This document shows, piece by piece, positions 36,917 to 48,335 of a DNA stretch of 64,000 nt (position 1 is the first letter of the stretch; every line of letters begins with the position of its first letter). The DNA is taken from contig OZ025814.1 of NCBI GenBank assembly GCA_964019425.1, forward strand, positions 510,001 to 574,000, written 5' to 3'. The notes under the pieces are model-generated. The model was not told where the DNA came from. It did not search any database and saw only the letters and a list, made by a program, of their open reading frames with translations. The stretch comes from Flectonema sp. DT1601 (lineage: Eukaryota; Euglenozoa; Diplonemea; Diplonemida; Diplonemidae). The position numbers and the translations under genes were made by a program.

Positions 36917-37350
36917 CCTTTTTAATATTTTAAAGAAAAAACAATCAGTTTAGCGTCTTGACCAGGACGGAAAATAGAAAGTGATCGACATAGTCGATCG
37001 ATAAAAAAACAATGATAACATTGTTTATTCTTTTTTTTTTTTTTTTTTTAAATTCTTTTTATTTATTTTTAAAGAAAAAAAAACGGAAAATAAAAATTAG
37101 TCGACAAAGTCGAACGATAAAAAAAAACAATGATAACATTGTTTATTCTTTTTGTTTTTGTTTTTTTTTTTTATATTCTTTTTTATTAATTTTGAAAAAA
37201 AAAACAATCAGTTTAGCGTCTTGACCAGGACGGAAAATAGAAAGTAATCGACATAGTCGATCGATGAAAAAAAAACAATGATAACATTGTTTATTCTTTT
37301 TTTTTTTTTTTTTTTTAAATTCTTTTTATTTATTTTTTAAAAAGAAAAAA
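36345..37350 (-). repeat. hairpin-rich AT satellite, array 3 (inverted)
   Basis: About seven units of mainly type A. Together with element E it is an insertion between block Q and block P in the right arm only. Confidence 0.95.
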
Positions 37351-37354
37351 AAAA

Positions 37355-37858
37355 GGTATAGCCGATCGTTGAGAAAAGAACAGATATAAATACAATCGGT
37401 TTTGGTGATCGACGAGTGGAGCGATCACTTGACAAGATGGAAAAAAGAAAGGACCGATTAATTGGGGCTTTGGTTGTATCCCAAGGCATGTTTTTTTTTT
37501 TTTTTTTTTTTAATTATTCATTTACATTATTTTTTTTTTATTTTTTTTTAAATTAATAATCACATTTTGTTCAAAAATATTTCATATTAGAGTAAAAGAA
37601 GAAGAAAAAAAGAAATAAGAGAAAAAAAAAAAAAAACCATTGCTGGCCCCCTCACCACTCATAGAGGATGAGGAGGCCAGTAAGGCGTCACTCAAATCTA
37701 TGCCAAGCCTTGGGAACTTGGATTGGGGTTTAGACCATTTATAATTAACAATTAACAATTAACCTGATTAACGTTATGATCTGACGGACATAAACATATC
37801 GATAAAATAATACAAACAAAAACGAACAATAAATAATAAATAAGCTAAAAAACTAAAT
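37355..37858 (-). repeat. inverted-repeat block P, right copy
   Basis: Inverted copy of 26103..26610, from GGTATAGCCGATCGTTGAG to GCTAAAAAACTAAAT. Confidence 0.9.
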
Positions 37859-38514
37859 GAGTTGAATTTCCAGGTGAGATTTGGACTGTTAGCTTTTGGC
37901 TAAGGCCCTCCCTGAAGAGCAAGAACAAAAAAACTACTCACACCTGAAGAAAACATACACAAAGAACACACTGTAAGCTGTGTGTGTATTTTGTGTTTGT
38001 CACAACAGGAGAGAAAAGAAAGAATGTCAAGGTTGGTCACCTTGCCTATCAACGCACAACATTGGTGGTCTCTACTAGACCCTGAGTGATCCCACTGGAT
38101 CTCTCATCGTTCATAGTACCCTGTGTGAAGTTATAAAATCAAAGGTAAACTATGAACTACAAATGACTTAGCCTGTTATTATAATGCCACAGGCAGGCCC
38201 TGCATTCAGCAACTATCCAGCAGTGCTTGGATGTCCTGATCTTCTTCTAAAAAAAAGAAAGAAAAACAAAACTGTAGCTGGGATCACTCAGGATCAACAG
38301 ACTACCAATGCTACCTGTTGTACTTGCTCACTATGGGGGGTGATGCCAAACACCCAGAAGTACTAAACTGCTTTCCTTCTTGCTGCCCAGGAGTTTCTGA
38401 CCAGAACTAATAGAAAATAAAAAGTAGATGGGAAACAATAAAAAGTAAAATGGATATAACTGAAGTTAAACAAGACAAATGAAGTAACAGACCAGAACAG
38501 AAAGAGGATTGTAA
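37859..38514. repeat. older repeat fragments between block P and the coiled-coil copy
   Basis: A 656-bp stretch with no counterpart at this place in the left arm. It contains GGACTGTTAGCTTTTGGCT, a piece inverted relative to 54460..54640 (AGAAAGAATGTCAAGG...), a diverged unit C (GGTGATGCCAAACACCCAG), and a diverged inverted block R piece (ACAGACCAGAACAG). No gene. Confidence 0.75.
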
Positions 38515-39215
38515 TAACAAAGTGATGTGAAAGTAAGGAAAAAGAGAATTACAAGGGGGTGGAGTCACCGTGAACGTCATCAGCAGAACATCTCCTTCGG
38601 TTGTAACGATATCTTGATGGAGGGGTTCGTTTTTTCAGAGTTGAACGCTCAGACTTTCTCGGCGGAGTTTCATTTTCCTCATGTTCTTCTGTGTCTGGCG
38701 GACTCAAACCTTCTGCCCATGAAGCTAATTGGAACTTCAGGGCCGCAATTTGAGACCGTGCCAAGGCGAGTTGAGCATTTAAATCGCTCGCCAGTCCCGT
38801 TAACATCATGGATTGCTCAAGCTGCTCTGCGTGAGTTGTACACCGTTGGTGATTCAGCTCCGAGAGGCGAAGTTGGGCATCCAGAAGTTGTTCTGAGAGC
38901 TCTGCCGCTTTCTCGTTTGTTTCGAGAGAGTCATCTACTGCTCGACAGTAATTCTCGAGTAAGTCAATCCTACCCTCGGACCATTGTCTCGCAATAGGTG
39001 TATTCTCTTTAACGGAGATAACGTGACTCTCTTGTCGTAAAATCTTGGTCGGCGTGCGGTCGAGAGCTTCACTCTGCGGCATTGTCGGAGGAATTGAGGC
39101 TAGAGGACAAAGAGGGGTGATATAATTAAGGGTAGGGATAAGGGGTTTAATAAGAGGAGTAAAAAGACTACTCGTAGTTGTATAGAGCGAGAGGTAGTTC
39201 TTTGCTATCTTCATC
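38515..39215 (-). pseudogene. coiled-coil gene, inverted copy, C-terminal piece
   Basis: Near-identical to 25403..26103 inverted. Only a few residue changes are visible in the predicted protein, for example NYLSLY for NYLSLF. The piece starts exactly at ATGATGAAG. Its minus-strand frame runs on into composite unit A, giving a chimeric 350-residue ORF (38549..39601). The rest of the gene copy lies at 45225 and 47773. Confidence 0.85.
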
Positions 39216-41072
39216 ATGAATAAGAAATTTGGGAGAGGAATAGGGGCAGTGAACTTTTGATTCAGGCCCTTCCCAACGAACAGGACGAAGACTTCTAAAA
39301 CCTGAGATGAACCAATTGAGTTGAAACAAACAAATAACAGAGACGCAACACATACCGGAACATCATCGCAAGCAATGCTTCGGACCTCCGTCGACCTTCG
39401 TTCTTCCGGCGGCAAAGGGAAACAAGAAAGAACGGGCAATGAGACAAACCTGTTAGTTGGTGTTGTGTTGTTGTTAAAAACAAAAACATAAACGCCAGGA
39501 AGTTCGACAACGAAGACATCGACATCGATCGCTGCTCTGCAGATGTCCGGCGGGTGTTTGTCTACACTGTGTTTATTGTTTGTTTTTTTCCCAAGGTTCA
39601 ACCCTGGGAAGAGAAGTAAAAAATTCCGTCAGTGTTGGCCTTCCTGTTCGAAGGTGCGCACCAATGACGATAAATAGAGTGGGGGGGAGAAAACCTTTGA
39701 TCCAACTGGATCCCTTCACGAGCTGACATTGCCATGTGAAGTTAAATATTCTGGCGATGCCAGCTCAGGCGACTTAGCCTGCTTTTTTCTTTAAATAAAA
39801 AAAATAAAAAGATACCAACAGGTGGGGTGATGGGTTGCGCCACTGCAATCCAGTCACAAAAAGAAACAAAGGTAATCTCCAGGGTTCTCGACCCTTGGCT
39901 CTCCCTGCGCAAGCATCGCATGGAGGGTGACGCTAAGCACCCGGGGGGTACGAAACAAACTTTCCCCCTGCTGTCCTGTTTGAAATAAAAAAAAAAAAAA
40001 AAAAAAAAAAACAAAGGGATAGAAGTAAACAGAATACATTACACCTCAACAGGTGACGCTAAACACCCAGGGGATACAAACCAAACTTTCCCCCTGTTGC
40101 CCTGTTTGAAATAAATTAAAAAAAGAACAAGAAAACAGAATACAATACTCAGCAATCAGACTCGTTCACTCGCTTCGCCAGAGCCGTTCGAGCCGATGCT
40201 CATGTAAAGTTACCTGTTTTCTTTTAACAAATTAAATAAAATAAAATAAAAATAAAGTATACAAACCAAACTTTCCCTGGAATACAATACCTAACAATCA
40301 GTGCGTTCACTGGCCTTAGGGCTGTTCGGACTTATGCTTTGGACTGTTCCCTTGCAGAAAAAAAAAGTAAAATAAACCAACTTTGGGACATTAGAAAAGC
40401 ATAAAATAAAAGTTGCTACAACCAAAAGACAACTGCAAAAAATAAGGTTTTTGTAGGGGAGCTACAATGTAGCAATAATGTCACACAGTCATGTGGCAAG
40501 CTGAATAAGAAATTTGGGAGAGGAATAGGGGCAGTGAACTTTTGATTCAGGCCCTTCCCAACGAACAGGACGAAGACTTCTAAAACCTGAGATGAACCAA
40601 TTGAGTTGAAACAAACAAATAACAGAGACGCAACACATACCGGAACATCATCGCAAGCAATGCTTCGGACCTCCGTCGACCTTCGTTCTTCCGGCGGCAA
40701 AGGGAAACAAGAAAGAACGGGCAATGAGACAAACCTGTTAGTTGGTGTTGTGTTGTTGTTAAAAACAAAAACATAAACGCCAGGAAGTTCGACAACGAAG
40801 ACATCGACATCGATCGCTGCTCTGCAGATGTCCGGCGGGTGTTTGTCTACACTGTGTTTATTGTTTGTTTTTTTCCCAAGGTTCAACCCTGGGAAGAGAA
40901 GTAAAAAATTCCGTCAGTGTTGGCCTTCCTGTTCGAAGGTGCGCACCAATGACGATAAATAGAGTGGGGGGGAGAAAACCTTTGATCCAACTGGATCCCT
41001 TCACGAGCTGACATTGCCATGTGAAGTTAAATATTCTGGCGATGCCAGCTCAGGCGACTTAGCCTGCTTTCT
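39216..41072 (-). repeat. composite module, inverted, about 1.5 copies
   Basis: Order on the minus strand: B-A, then D, C, B, A again. Unit A (39218..39610 and 40500..40895) encodes a conserved frame (MNLGKKTNNKHSVDKHPPDI...), unit B contains CTTCGAACAGGAAGGCC in its reverse complement, and unit C contains GACGCTAAGCACCCGGGG. The two A copies are 1,285 bp apart and virtually identical. The insertion splits the coiled-coil gene copy between GTTGCT and ATGATG. No independent function for the A frame is evident. Confidence 0.85.
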
Positions 41073-41695
41073 TTTTTGTTGGTCCTAGTCAAGACCTTAA
41101 ACTGACTAACCGGTCTTAATTTTAAATAAGTGTTAATCTAGTTTCTCTTTTCCTTTTCAATTTCCTTTTAATACTCTCTATCTGGTCTGTTATGTCATAT
41201 TTCTCATTTAATTTTATCATCCATTTTACTTTTCACTGTTTCCCATCTACATTTTATTTTCAAATAGTTACGGTCTGTTAAAAAAAAAAAAAAAGTTTAA
41301 ATAAGTTAAATTGAACATGTTAACTCAATTCCTCAATTCTTCCGTCATGGTCATGACATTCTTTTTCGTTTCTCTAATGCACAAGAGATACCATCACTCA
41401 TGAGATACCAACGCACATACGAGATACCAGCACTCCAGAGATACCGACACGCTAGAGATACCAAGTCACTTGAGATACCTCCTTGTAAATTAATTCCCGG
41501 TATTTCAAATTTGAATTGATAGTGTCAACTCTGCTTGCTGCTCTTGTTAATGTGTTGTCTCCTGAAAGTGATCTTAACTCCTGTAAAAAGAAAAAAAAAA
41601 AGAAATCAAAAAAGAAGAATTTTCAAACGAAGTTATAACAACCCCTACCACCCATTATGATCAATTCCGCTTGTTTTTTTTTTTTTTTTTTAAAA
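41073..41695 (+). repeat. block R, second direct copy
   Basis: Nearly identical to 26987..27615, including the six GAGATACC octamers (about 41388..41480) and the GTCATGGTCATGAC dyad. Confidence 0.95.
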
Positions 41696-41699
41696 CAAA

Positions 41700-42764
41700 A
41701 AAAAAAATAAAAAATTATAAAAGATTAAACAATGTTATCATTGTATTTTTATCGATCGACTATGTCGATTACTTTCTATTTTCCGTCCTGGTCAAGACGC
41801 TAAACTGATTGTTTTTTTTTTTTTTTCAAAATTAATAAAAAAGAATATAAAAAAAAAAATAAAAAAAAGAATAAACAATGTTATCATTGTTTTTTTATCG
41901 TTCGACTTTGTCGACTAATTTCTATTCTCCGTTTTTTTCTTAAAAAATAAATAAAAAGAATTTAAAAAAAAAAAAAAAAAAAAAAGAATAAACAATGTTA
42001 TCATTGTTTTTTTATCGATCGACTATGTCGATTACTTTCTATTTTCCGTTTTTTTCTTTAAAAATAAATAAAAAGAATAAAAAAAAAAAAAAAAGGAATA
42101 AACAATGTTATCATTGTTTTTATTTTATCGATCGACTATGTCGATTACTTTCTATTTTCCGTCCTGGTCAAGACGCTAAACTGATTGTTTTTTCTTTAAA
42201 AAATAAAAAGAAGGATTTAAAAAAAAGAAGAAAAAAAAAAAAAAGAATAAACAATGTTATCATTGTTTTTTTATCGATCGACTATGTCGATCACTTTCTA
42301 TTTTTCGTCCTGGTCAAGACGCTAAACTGATTGTTTTTTCTTTAAAAATAATAAAAAGGATTTAAAAAAAAAAAAAAAAAAAAAAAGAATAAACAATGTT
42401 ATCATTGTTTTTTTATCGATCGACTATGTCGATCACTTTCTATTTTCCGTCCTGGTCAAGACGCAAAACTGATTGTTTTTTTTTCAAAATTAATAAAAAA
42501 GAATACAAAAAAAAATAAAAAAAAAAAGAATAAACAATGTTATCATTGTTTTTTTTTTTATCGTTCGACGTTGTTGACTAATTTCTATTTTCCGTTTTTT
42601 TTTTTTCTTTTTAAAAAATAAATAAAAAGATTTAAAAAAAAAAAAAAAAAGAATAAACAATGTTATCATTGTTTTTTTTATCGATCGACTATGTCGATTA
42701 CTTTCTATTTTCCGTCCTGGTCAAGACGCTAAACTGATTGTTTTTTCTTTAAAAAAAAAAAAAG

Positions 42765-42801
<37 letters not shown>

Positions 42802-43575
42802 ATAAACAATGTTATCATTGTTTTTTTTTTATCGATCGACTATGTCGATCACTTTCTATTTTCCGTCCTGGTCAAGACGCTAAACTGATTGTTTTTTTTT
42901 TCAAAATTAATAAAAAAGAATATAAAAAAAAAAATAAAAAAAAAAGAATAAACAATGTTATCATTGTTTTTTTTTTTATCGTTCGACTTTGTTGACTAAT
43001 TTCTATTTTCCGTTTTTTTTCTTTTTAAAATAAAAAGAATTTAAAAAAAAAAAAAAAAAAGAGTAAACAATGTTATCATTGTTTTTTTTATCGATCGACT
43101 ATGTCGATTACTTTCTATTTTCCGTCCTGGTCAAGACGCTAAACTGATTGTTTTTTTTTCAAAATTAATAAAAAAGAATATAAAAAAAAACAAAAAAAAA
43201 AAGAATAAACAATGTTATCATTGTTTTTTTTTATCGTTCGACTTTGTCGACTAATTTTTATTTTCCGTTTTTTTTCTTTAAAAATAAATAAAAAGAATTT
43301 AAAAAAAAAAAAAAAAAAAGAATAAACAATGTTATCATTGTTTTTTTATCGATCGACTATGTCGATCACTTTCTATTTTCCGTCCTGGTCAAGACGCTAA
43401 ACTGATTGTTTTTTCTTTAAAATAATAAAAAGGATTAAAAAAAAAAAAAAAAAAAAAAAAGAATAAACAATGTTATCATTGTTTTTTATCGATCGACTAT
43501 GTCGATCACTTTCTATTTTCCGTCCTGGTCAAGACGCTAAACTGATTGTTTTTTCTTTAAAAAATAATTAAAAGG

Positions 43576-43606
<31 letters not shown>

Positions 43607-43998
43607 ATAAACAATGTTATCATTGTTTTTTTATCGATCGACTATGTCGATCACTTTCAATTTTCCGTCCTGGTCAGGACGCTAAACTGATTGTTTTTTC
43701 TTTAAAAATAAATAAAAAGAATAAAAAAAAAGAAAAAAAAAAGGAATAAACAATGTTATCATTGTTTTTTTTTTATCGATCGACTATGTCGATTACTTTC
43801 TATTTTCCGTCCTGGTCAGGACGCTAAACTGATTGTTTTTTCTTTAAAAATAAATAAAAAGAATAAAAAAAAAAGAAAAAAAAAAGGAATAAACAATGTT
43901 ATCATTGTTTTTTATCGATCGACTATGTCGATCACTTTCTATTTTCCGTCCTGGTCAAGACGCTAAACTGATTGTTTTTTCTTTAAAATAATTAAAAG

Positions 43999-44031
<33 letters not shown>

Positions 44032-44275
44032 ATAAACAATGTTATCATTGTCTTTTTTCTATCGATCGACTATGTGGATCACTTTCAATTTTCCGTCCTG
44101 GTCAGGACGCTAAACTGATTGTTTTTTCTTTAAAAATAAATAAAAAGAATAAAAAAAAAAAAAAAAAAAAGGAATAAACAATGTTATCATTGTTTTTTTT
44201 CTATCGATCGACTATGTCGATTAATTTCTATTTTCCGTCCTGATCGAGACGCTAAACTGATTGTTTCCTTTTTTT
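41700..44275 (+). repeat. hairpin-rich AT satellite, array 4
   Basis: Same orientation and start as array 1, about 19 units. It ends in the terminal variant GTCCTGATCGAGACGC that in every array adjoins element E. Confidence 0.95.
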
Positions 44276-44281
44276 AAATAA

Positions 44282-44284
44282 TAA

Positions 44285-44322
<38 letters not shown>

Positions 44323-44712
44323 ATCTCCCTGCTATCCTCATATCCCCACAATAATATTATACCTTTTCATTTTCTCTTTCCTTTTCTGGTCTTTTTTTTT
44401 TCTTTTTTTCCTTTTTCATACAACGTTTTTTATTTATATTTTATTTTTTTTTTTTTTTTTCATGTTTGATTATTTCCTCTTCATATTTTTTTTCTATTCT
44501 TTCTTTTTTTTTTTTTTTTTTTTTTTCTCTACCTCTCTCTTAATTCTGTTCGTTTCTTTGAAACGAAAATTCATTTGAATATTATTCCTTGGTCAGCAAC
44601 CATCATTGTCGCCCTTTGGGCCTGTTAAAAAAAAAAAAAAAATAAAAAGAAAGTTTACGTCGGGAATAGGGCAGGAGCCAAAAGCTCCCAGTCCGTTACT
44701 TCCCACTTATCG
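44282..44712 (-). repeat. element E, copy 3 (inverted)
   Basis: Reverse complement of E, from GAGCATCTCCCTGCTATCC to CCGTTACTTCCCACTTATCG. Reading the minus strand the order E then satellite is kept. Confidence 0.9.
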
Positions 44713-45224
44713 AAATTTAAGTTAAATATTCTGGCGATGCCAGCTCAGGCGACTTAGCCTGCTTTTTTCTTTAAATAAAAAAAATAAAAAGATACCAACA
44801 GGTGGGGTGATGGGTTGCGCCACTGCAATCCAGTCACAAAAAGAAACAAAGGTAATCTCCAGGGTTCTCGACCCTTGGCTCTCCCTGCGCAAGCATCGCA
44901 TGGAGGGTGACGCTAAGCACCCGGGGGGTACGAAACAAACTTTCCCCCTGCTGTCCTGTTTGAAATAAAAAAAAAAAAAAAAAAAACAAAGGGATAGAAG
45001 TAAACAGAATACATTACACCTCAACAGGTGACGCTAAACACCCAGGGGATACAAACCAAACTTTCCCCCTGTTGCCCTGTTTGAAATAAATTAAAAAAAA
45101 AGAACAAGAAAACAGAATACAATACTCAGCAATCAGACTCGTTCACTCGCTTCGCCAGAGCCGTTCGAGCCGATGCTCATGTAAAGTTACCTGTTTTCTT
45201 TTAACAAATTAAATAAAATAAAAT
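44713..45224 (-). repeat. composite module, inverted, partial
   Basis: Units B (end), C and D, identical or nearly so to 39740..40250. It joins the middle piece of the coiled-coil gene at AAATAAAATA|AGCAACAG. Confidence 0.85.
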
Positions 45225-45669
45225 AAGCAACAGATTCATACAAAACGGGGGTTCGGGGGGAAACTTGTTGACTAAAGTGGGTCATACGGGGACGCGCGGC
45301 ACGCAAACTCTCGACCTCCTGTTGAGTATAGAAAAGTCTTATTTTACTTTCTCTTTCCTCATTACACTTGGTCTCCAATTCGTTCGACAGAAGAACAAAC
45401 CTTTGATGGTAATTAAAGAGCGCCATTTCCGATAGGTCTGCTCTCTGAGTCAGATTTGCGAGCTCACGTTTCCTGTAATCTTCCACTAAGTCATATTGTC
45501 AAACTAGTGCAGAAAGAGAAGTCTTCGATTCATCGCGTTCTGCTGTTAACCGTTGAATTACTCCTTCCAGAAGTTCATATTCTTTTCTATCTTTTTCAAT
45601 AATTAAAACAGGGGGCGCAGGAGGAAGTGAGGATGGATCCTGGTTGGTAGCTTTGATCTCAACAGGTGA
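45225..45669 (-). pseudogene. coiled-coil gene, inverted copy, middle piece
   Basis: Corresponds to about 24965..25406 of the full copy (EYELLEGVIQRL... to ...SPRTPVLYESVA). At least one in-frame stop is seen near 45487 where the full copy reads through. It is bounded by composite module on one side and element E on the other. Confidence 0.85.
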
Positions 45670-46075
45670 ATTTCGATAAAGTGGGAAGTAACGGACTGGG
45701 AGCTTTTGGCTCCTGCCCTATTCCCGATGTAAACTTTCTTTTTTTTTTTTTTTTTTTTTTTAACAGGCCCAAAGGGCGACAATGATGGTTGCTGACCAAG
45801 GAATAATATTCAAATGAATTTTCGTTTCAAAGAAACGAACAGAATTAAGAGAGAGGTAGAGAAAAAAAAAAAAAAAAAAAGAAAGAATAGAAAAAAATAT
45901 GAAGAGGAAATAATCAAACATGAAAAAAAAAAAAATAAAATAAAATATAAATAAAAAACGTTGTATGAAAACGGAAAAAAAGAAAAAAAAAGACCAGAAA
46001 AGGAAAGAGAAAATGAAAAGGTATAATATTATTGTGGGGATATGAGGATAGCAGGGAGATGCTCTTTTTTTTTTT
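45668..46075 (+). repeat. element E, copy 4
   Basis: Begins GAATTTCGATAAAGTGGGAA directly at the break in the coiled-coil gene (after CAACAGGT on the plus strand) and ends GGGAGATGCTC plus poly(T). Confidence 0.9.
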
Positions 46076-46077
46076 TT

Positions 46078-46488
46078 TTTTTTTTTTTTATTTATTATTT
46101 AAAAAAAGGAAACAATCAGTTTAGCGTCTCGATCAGGACGGAAAATAGAAATTAATCGACATAGTCGATCGATAGAAAAAAAAACAATGATAACATTGTT
46201 TATTCTTTTTTTTTTTTTTTTTTTTTTTTTAAATCCTTTTAATTATTTTAAAGAAAAAACAATCAGTTTAGCGTCTTGACCAGGACGGAAAATAGAAAGT
46301 AATCGACATAGTCGATCGATAAAAAAAAAACAATGATAACATTGTTTATTCCTTTTTTTTTTTTTTTTTTTTATTCTTTTTATTTATTTTTAAAGAAAAA
46401 ACAATCAGTTTAGCGTCCTGACCAGGACGGAAAATTGAAAGTGATCGACATAGTCGATCGATAAAAAAACAATGATAACATTGTTTAT

Positions 46489-46523
<35 letters not shown>

Positions 46524-46634
46524 TTTTAATTATTTTTTAAAGAAAAAACAATCAGTTTAGCGTCTTGACCAGGACGGAAAGTAGAAAGTGATCGACATAG
46601 TCGATCGATAAAAAACAATGATAACATTGTTTAT

Positions 46635-46668
<34 letters not shown>

Positions 46669-46780
46669 CCTTTTTATTATTTTAAAGAAAAAACAATCAG
46701 TTTAGCGTCTTGACCAGGACGGAAAATAGAAAGTGATCGACATAGTCGATCGATAAAAAAACAATGATAACATTGTTTAT

Positions 46781-46819
<39 letters not shown>

Positions 46820-47072
46820 TTTTAATTATTTTTTAAAGAAAAAACAATCAGTTTAGCGTCTTGACCAGGACGGAAAGTAGAAAGTGATCGACATAGTCGA
46901 TCGATAAAAAACAATGATAACATTGTTTATTCTTTTTTTTTTTTTTTTTTTTTTTTTAATCCTTTTTATTATTTTAAAGAAAAAACAATCAGTTTAGCGT
47001 CTTGACCAGGACGGAAAATAGAAAGTGATCGACATAGTCGATCGATAAAAAAACAATGATAACATTGTTTAT

Positions 47073-47111
<39 letters not shown>

Positions 47112-47772
47112 TTTTAATTATTTTTTAAAGAAAAAACAATCAGTTTAGCGTCTTGACCAGGACGGAAAGTAGAAAGTGATCGACATAGTCGATCGATAAA
47201 AAACAATGATAACATTGTTTATTCTTTTTTTTTTTTTTTTTTTTTTTTTAATCCTTTTTATTATTTTAAAGAAAAAACAATCAGTTTAGCGTCTTGACCA
47301 GGACGGAAAATAGAAAGTGATCGACATAGTCGATCGATAAAAAAACAATGATAACATTGTTTATTCTTTTTTTTTTTTTTTTTTTTAAATTCTTTTTATT
47401 TATTTTTAAAGAAAAAAAAAAACGGAAAATAAAAATTAGTCGACAAAGTCGAACGATAAAAAAAAACAATGATAACATTGTTTATTCTTTTTTTTTTTTG
47501 TTTTTTTTTATATTCTTTTTTATTAATTTTGAAAAAAAACAATCAGTTTAGCGTCTTGACCAGGACGGAAAATAGAAAGTAATCGACATAGTCGATCGAT
47601 AAAAAAAAACAATGATAACATTGTTTACTCTTTTTTTTTTTTTTTTTTAAATTCTTTTTATTTATTTTTTAAAAAGAAAAAAAACGGAAAATAGAAATTA
47701 GTCAACAAAGTCGAACGATAAAAAAAAAACAATGATAACTTAAAAAGAAAAAAAACGGAAAATAGAAATTAG
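46078..47772 (-). repeat. hairpin-rich AT satellite, array 5 (inverted)
   Basis: About 13 units, mostly type A. A four-fold run of a two-unit repeat (GGAAAGTAGAAAGTG alternating with GGAAAATAGAAAGTG) shows recent local amplification. It ends in a truncated type B unit that abuts the N-terminal coiled-coil piece. Confidence 0.95.
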
Positions 47773-48335
47773 TCCATTTAGTAACTGCTTGTCTTTCTCG
47801 AGGGAGGCTGACATCGCATTAAAGTAAAATAAAAATAGAACATAAAAAATTCGTTCTTTCATTTGCTCTAATTCGTTTTCTAAAATCTGGCATTTCAAGG
47901 AAAGTTTCAGCCTTAATTTTCCTTCTTTTTTTTTGTACAAGGGGGTTTGAGAACCCATGTCAGATTGAGTTCTTATCACCATAGCAAAATCAGTAAGAAG
48001 TGTTTGCGATCCCGTTGACATGAGTTCAGGTGGGGGAGTCTGGAAAGAGATGGAAGAAATAGAAGAGAATGACAAGGAGAGTCCAGTGAGCTCATCCTCA
48101 TCTAACAAAACAGAAGGGGCCGGGGAGGAAGAACCATTGGCAATAAGTAGAATAGAAAGAGCCGATGCGTAACAAGTTTGCCAGATAAAACATTTCTCAA
48201 GCCACGATCTTTCAATGGTGAGCTTTTCGATCGTTTTCAGTTTTGTTACTTTGTGGATTTTGACTTCTTCCACAGGGAAGATTTCTTTACCATCTTTTAT
48301 AAAACTTGCAGTGGCAGGTTCTTCTTTAATGCTGC
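47773..48335 (-). pseudogene. coiled-coil gene, inverted copy, N-terminal piece fused to LINE
   Basis: Matches 24408..24961, with changes such as TLLTDFAMVI for TLPADFAIVI. On the minus strand it follows the LINE endonuclease frame without a stop (RNLPTWHLRPLMRSIKE then EPATASFIKDGKEI), so one ORF spans both. The fusion point is the same AGAACCTGCC at which the full copy joins the minisatellite. Confidence 0.85.

Noticed and set aside
26108-37858. The palindrome as a pure assembly fold-back
   Set aside because: Arms differ by unique insertions and by point changes, which a simple chimeric read would not create; long reads are still needed to be sure.
40150-40210. tRNA B-box-like CGTTCGAGCC in module unit D
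   Set aside because: No matching A box at the right distance and no cloverleaf could be drawn.
41995-42330. ORFs such as MLSLFFYRS... in satellite arrays
   Set aside because: They are chance open frames through ATGTTATCATTG units and change with homopolymer length from unit to unit.
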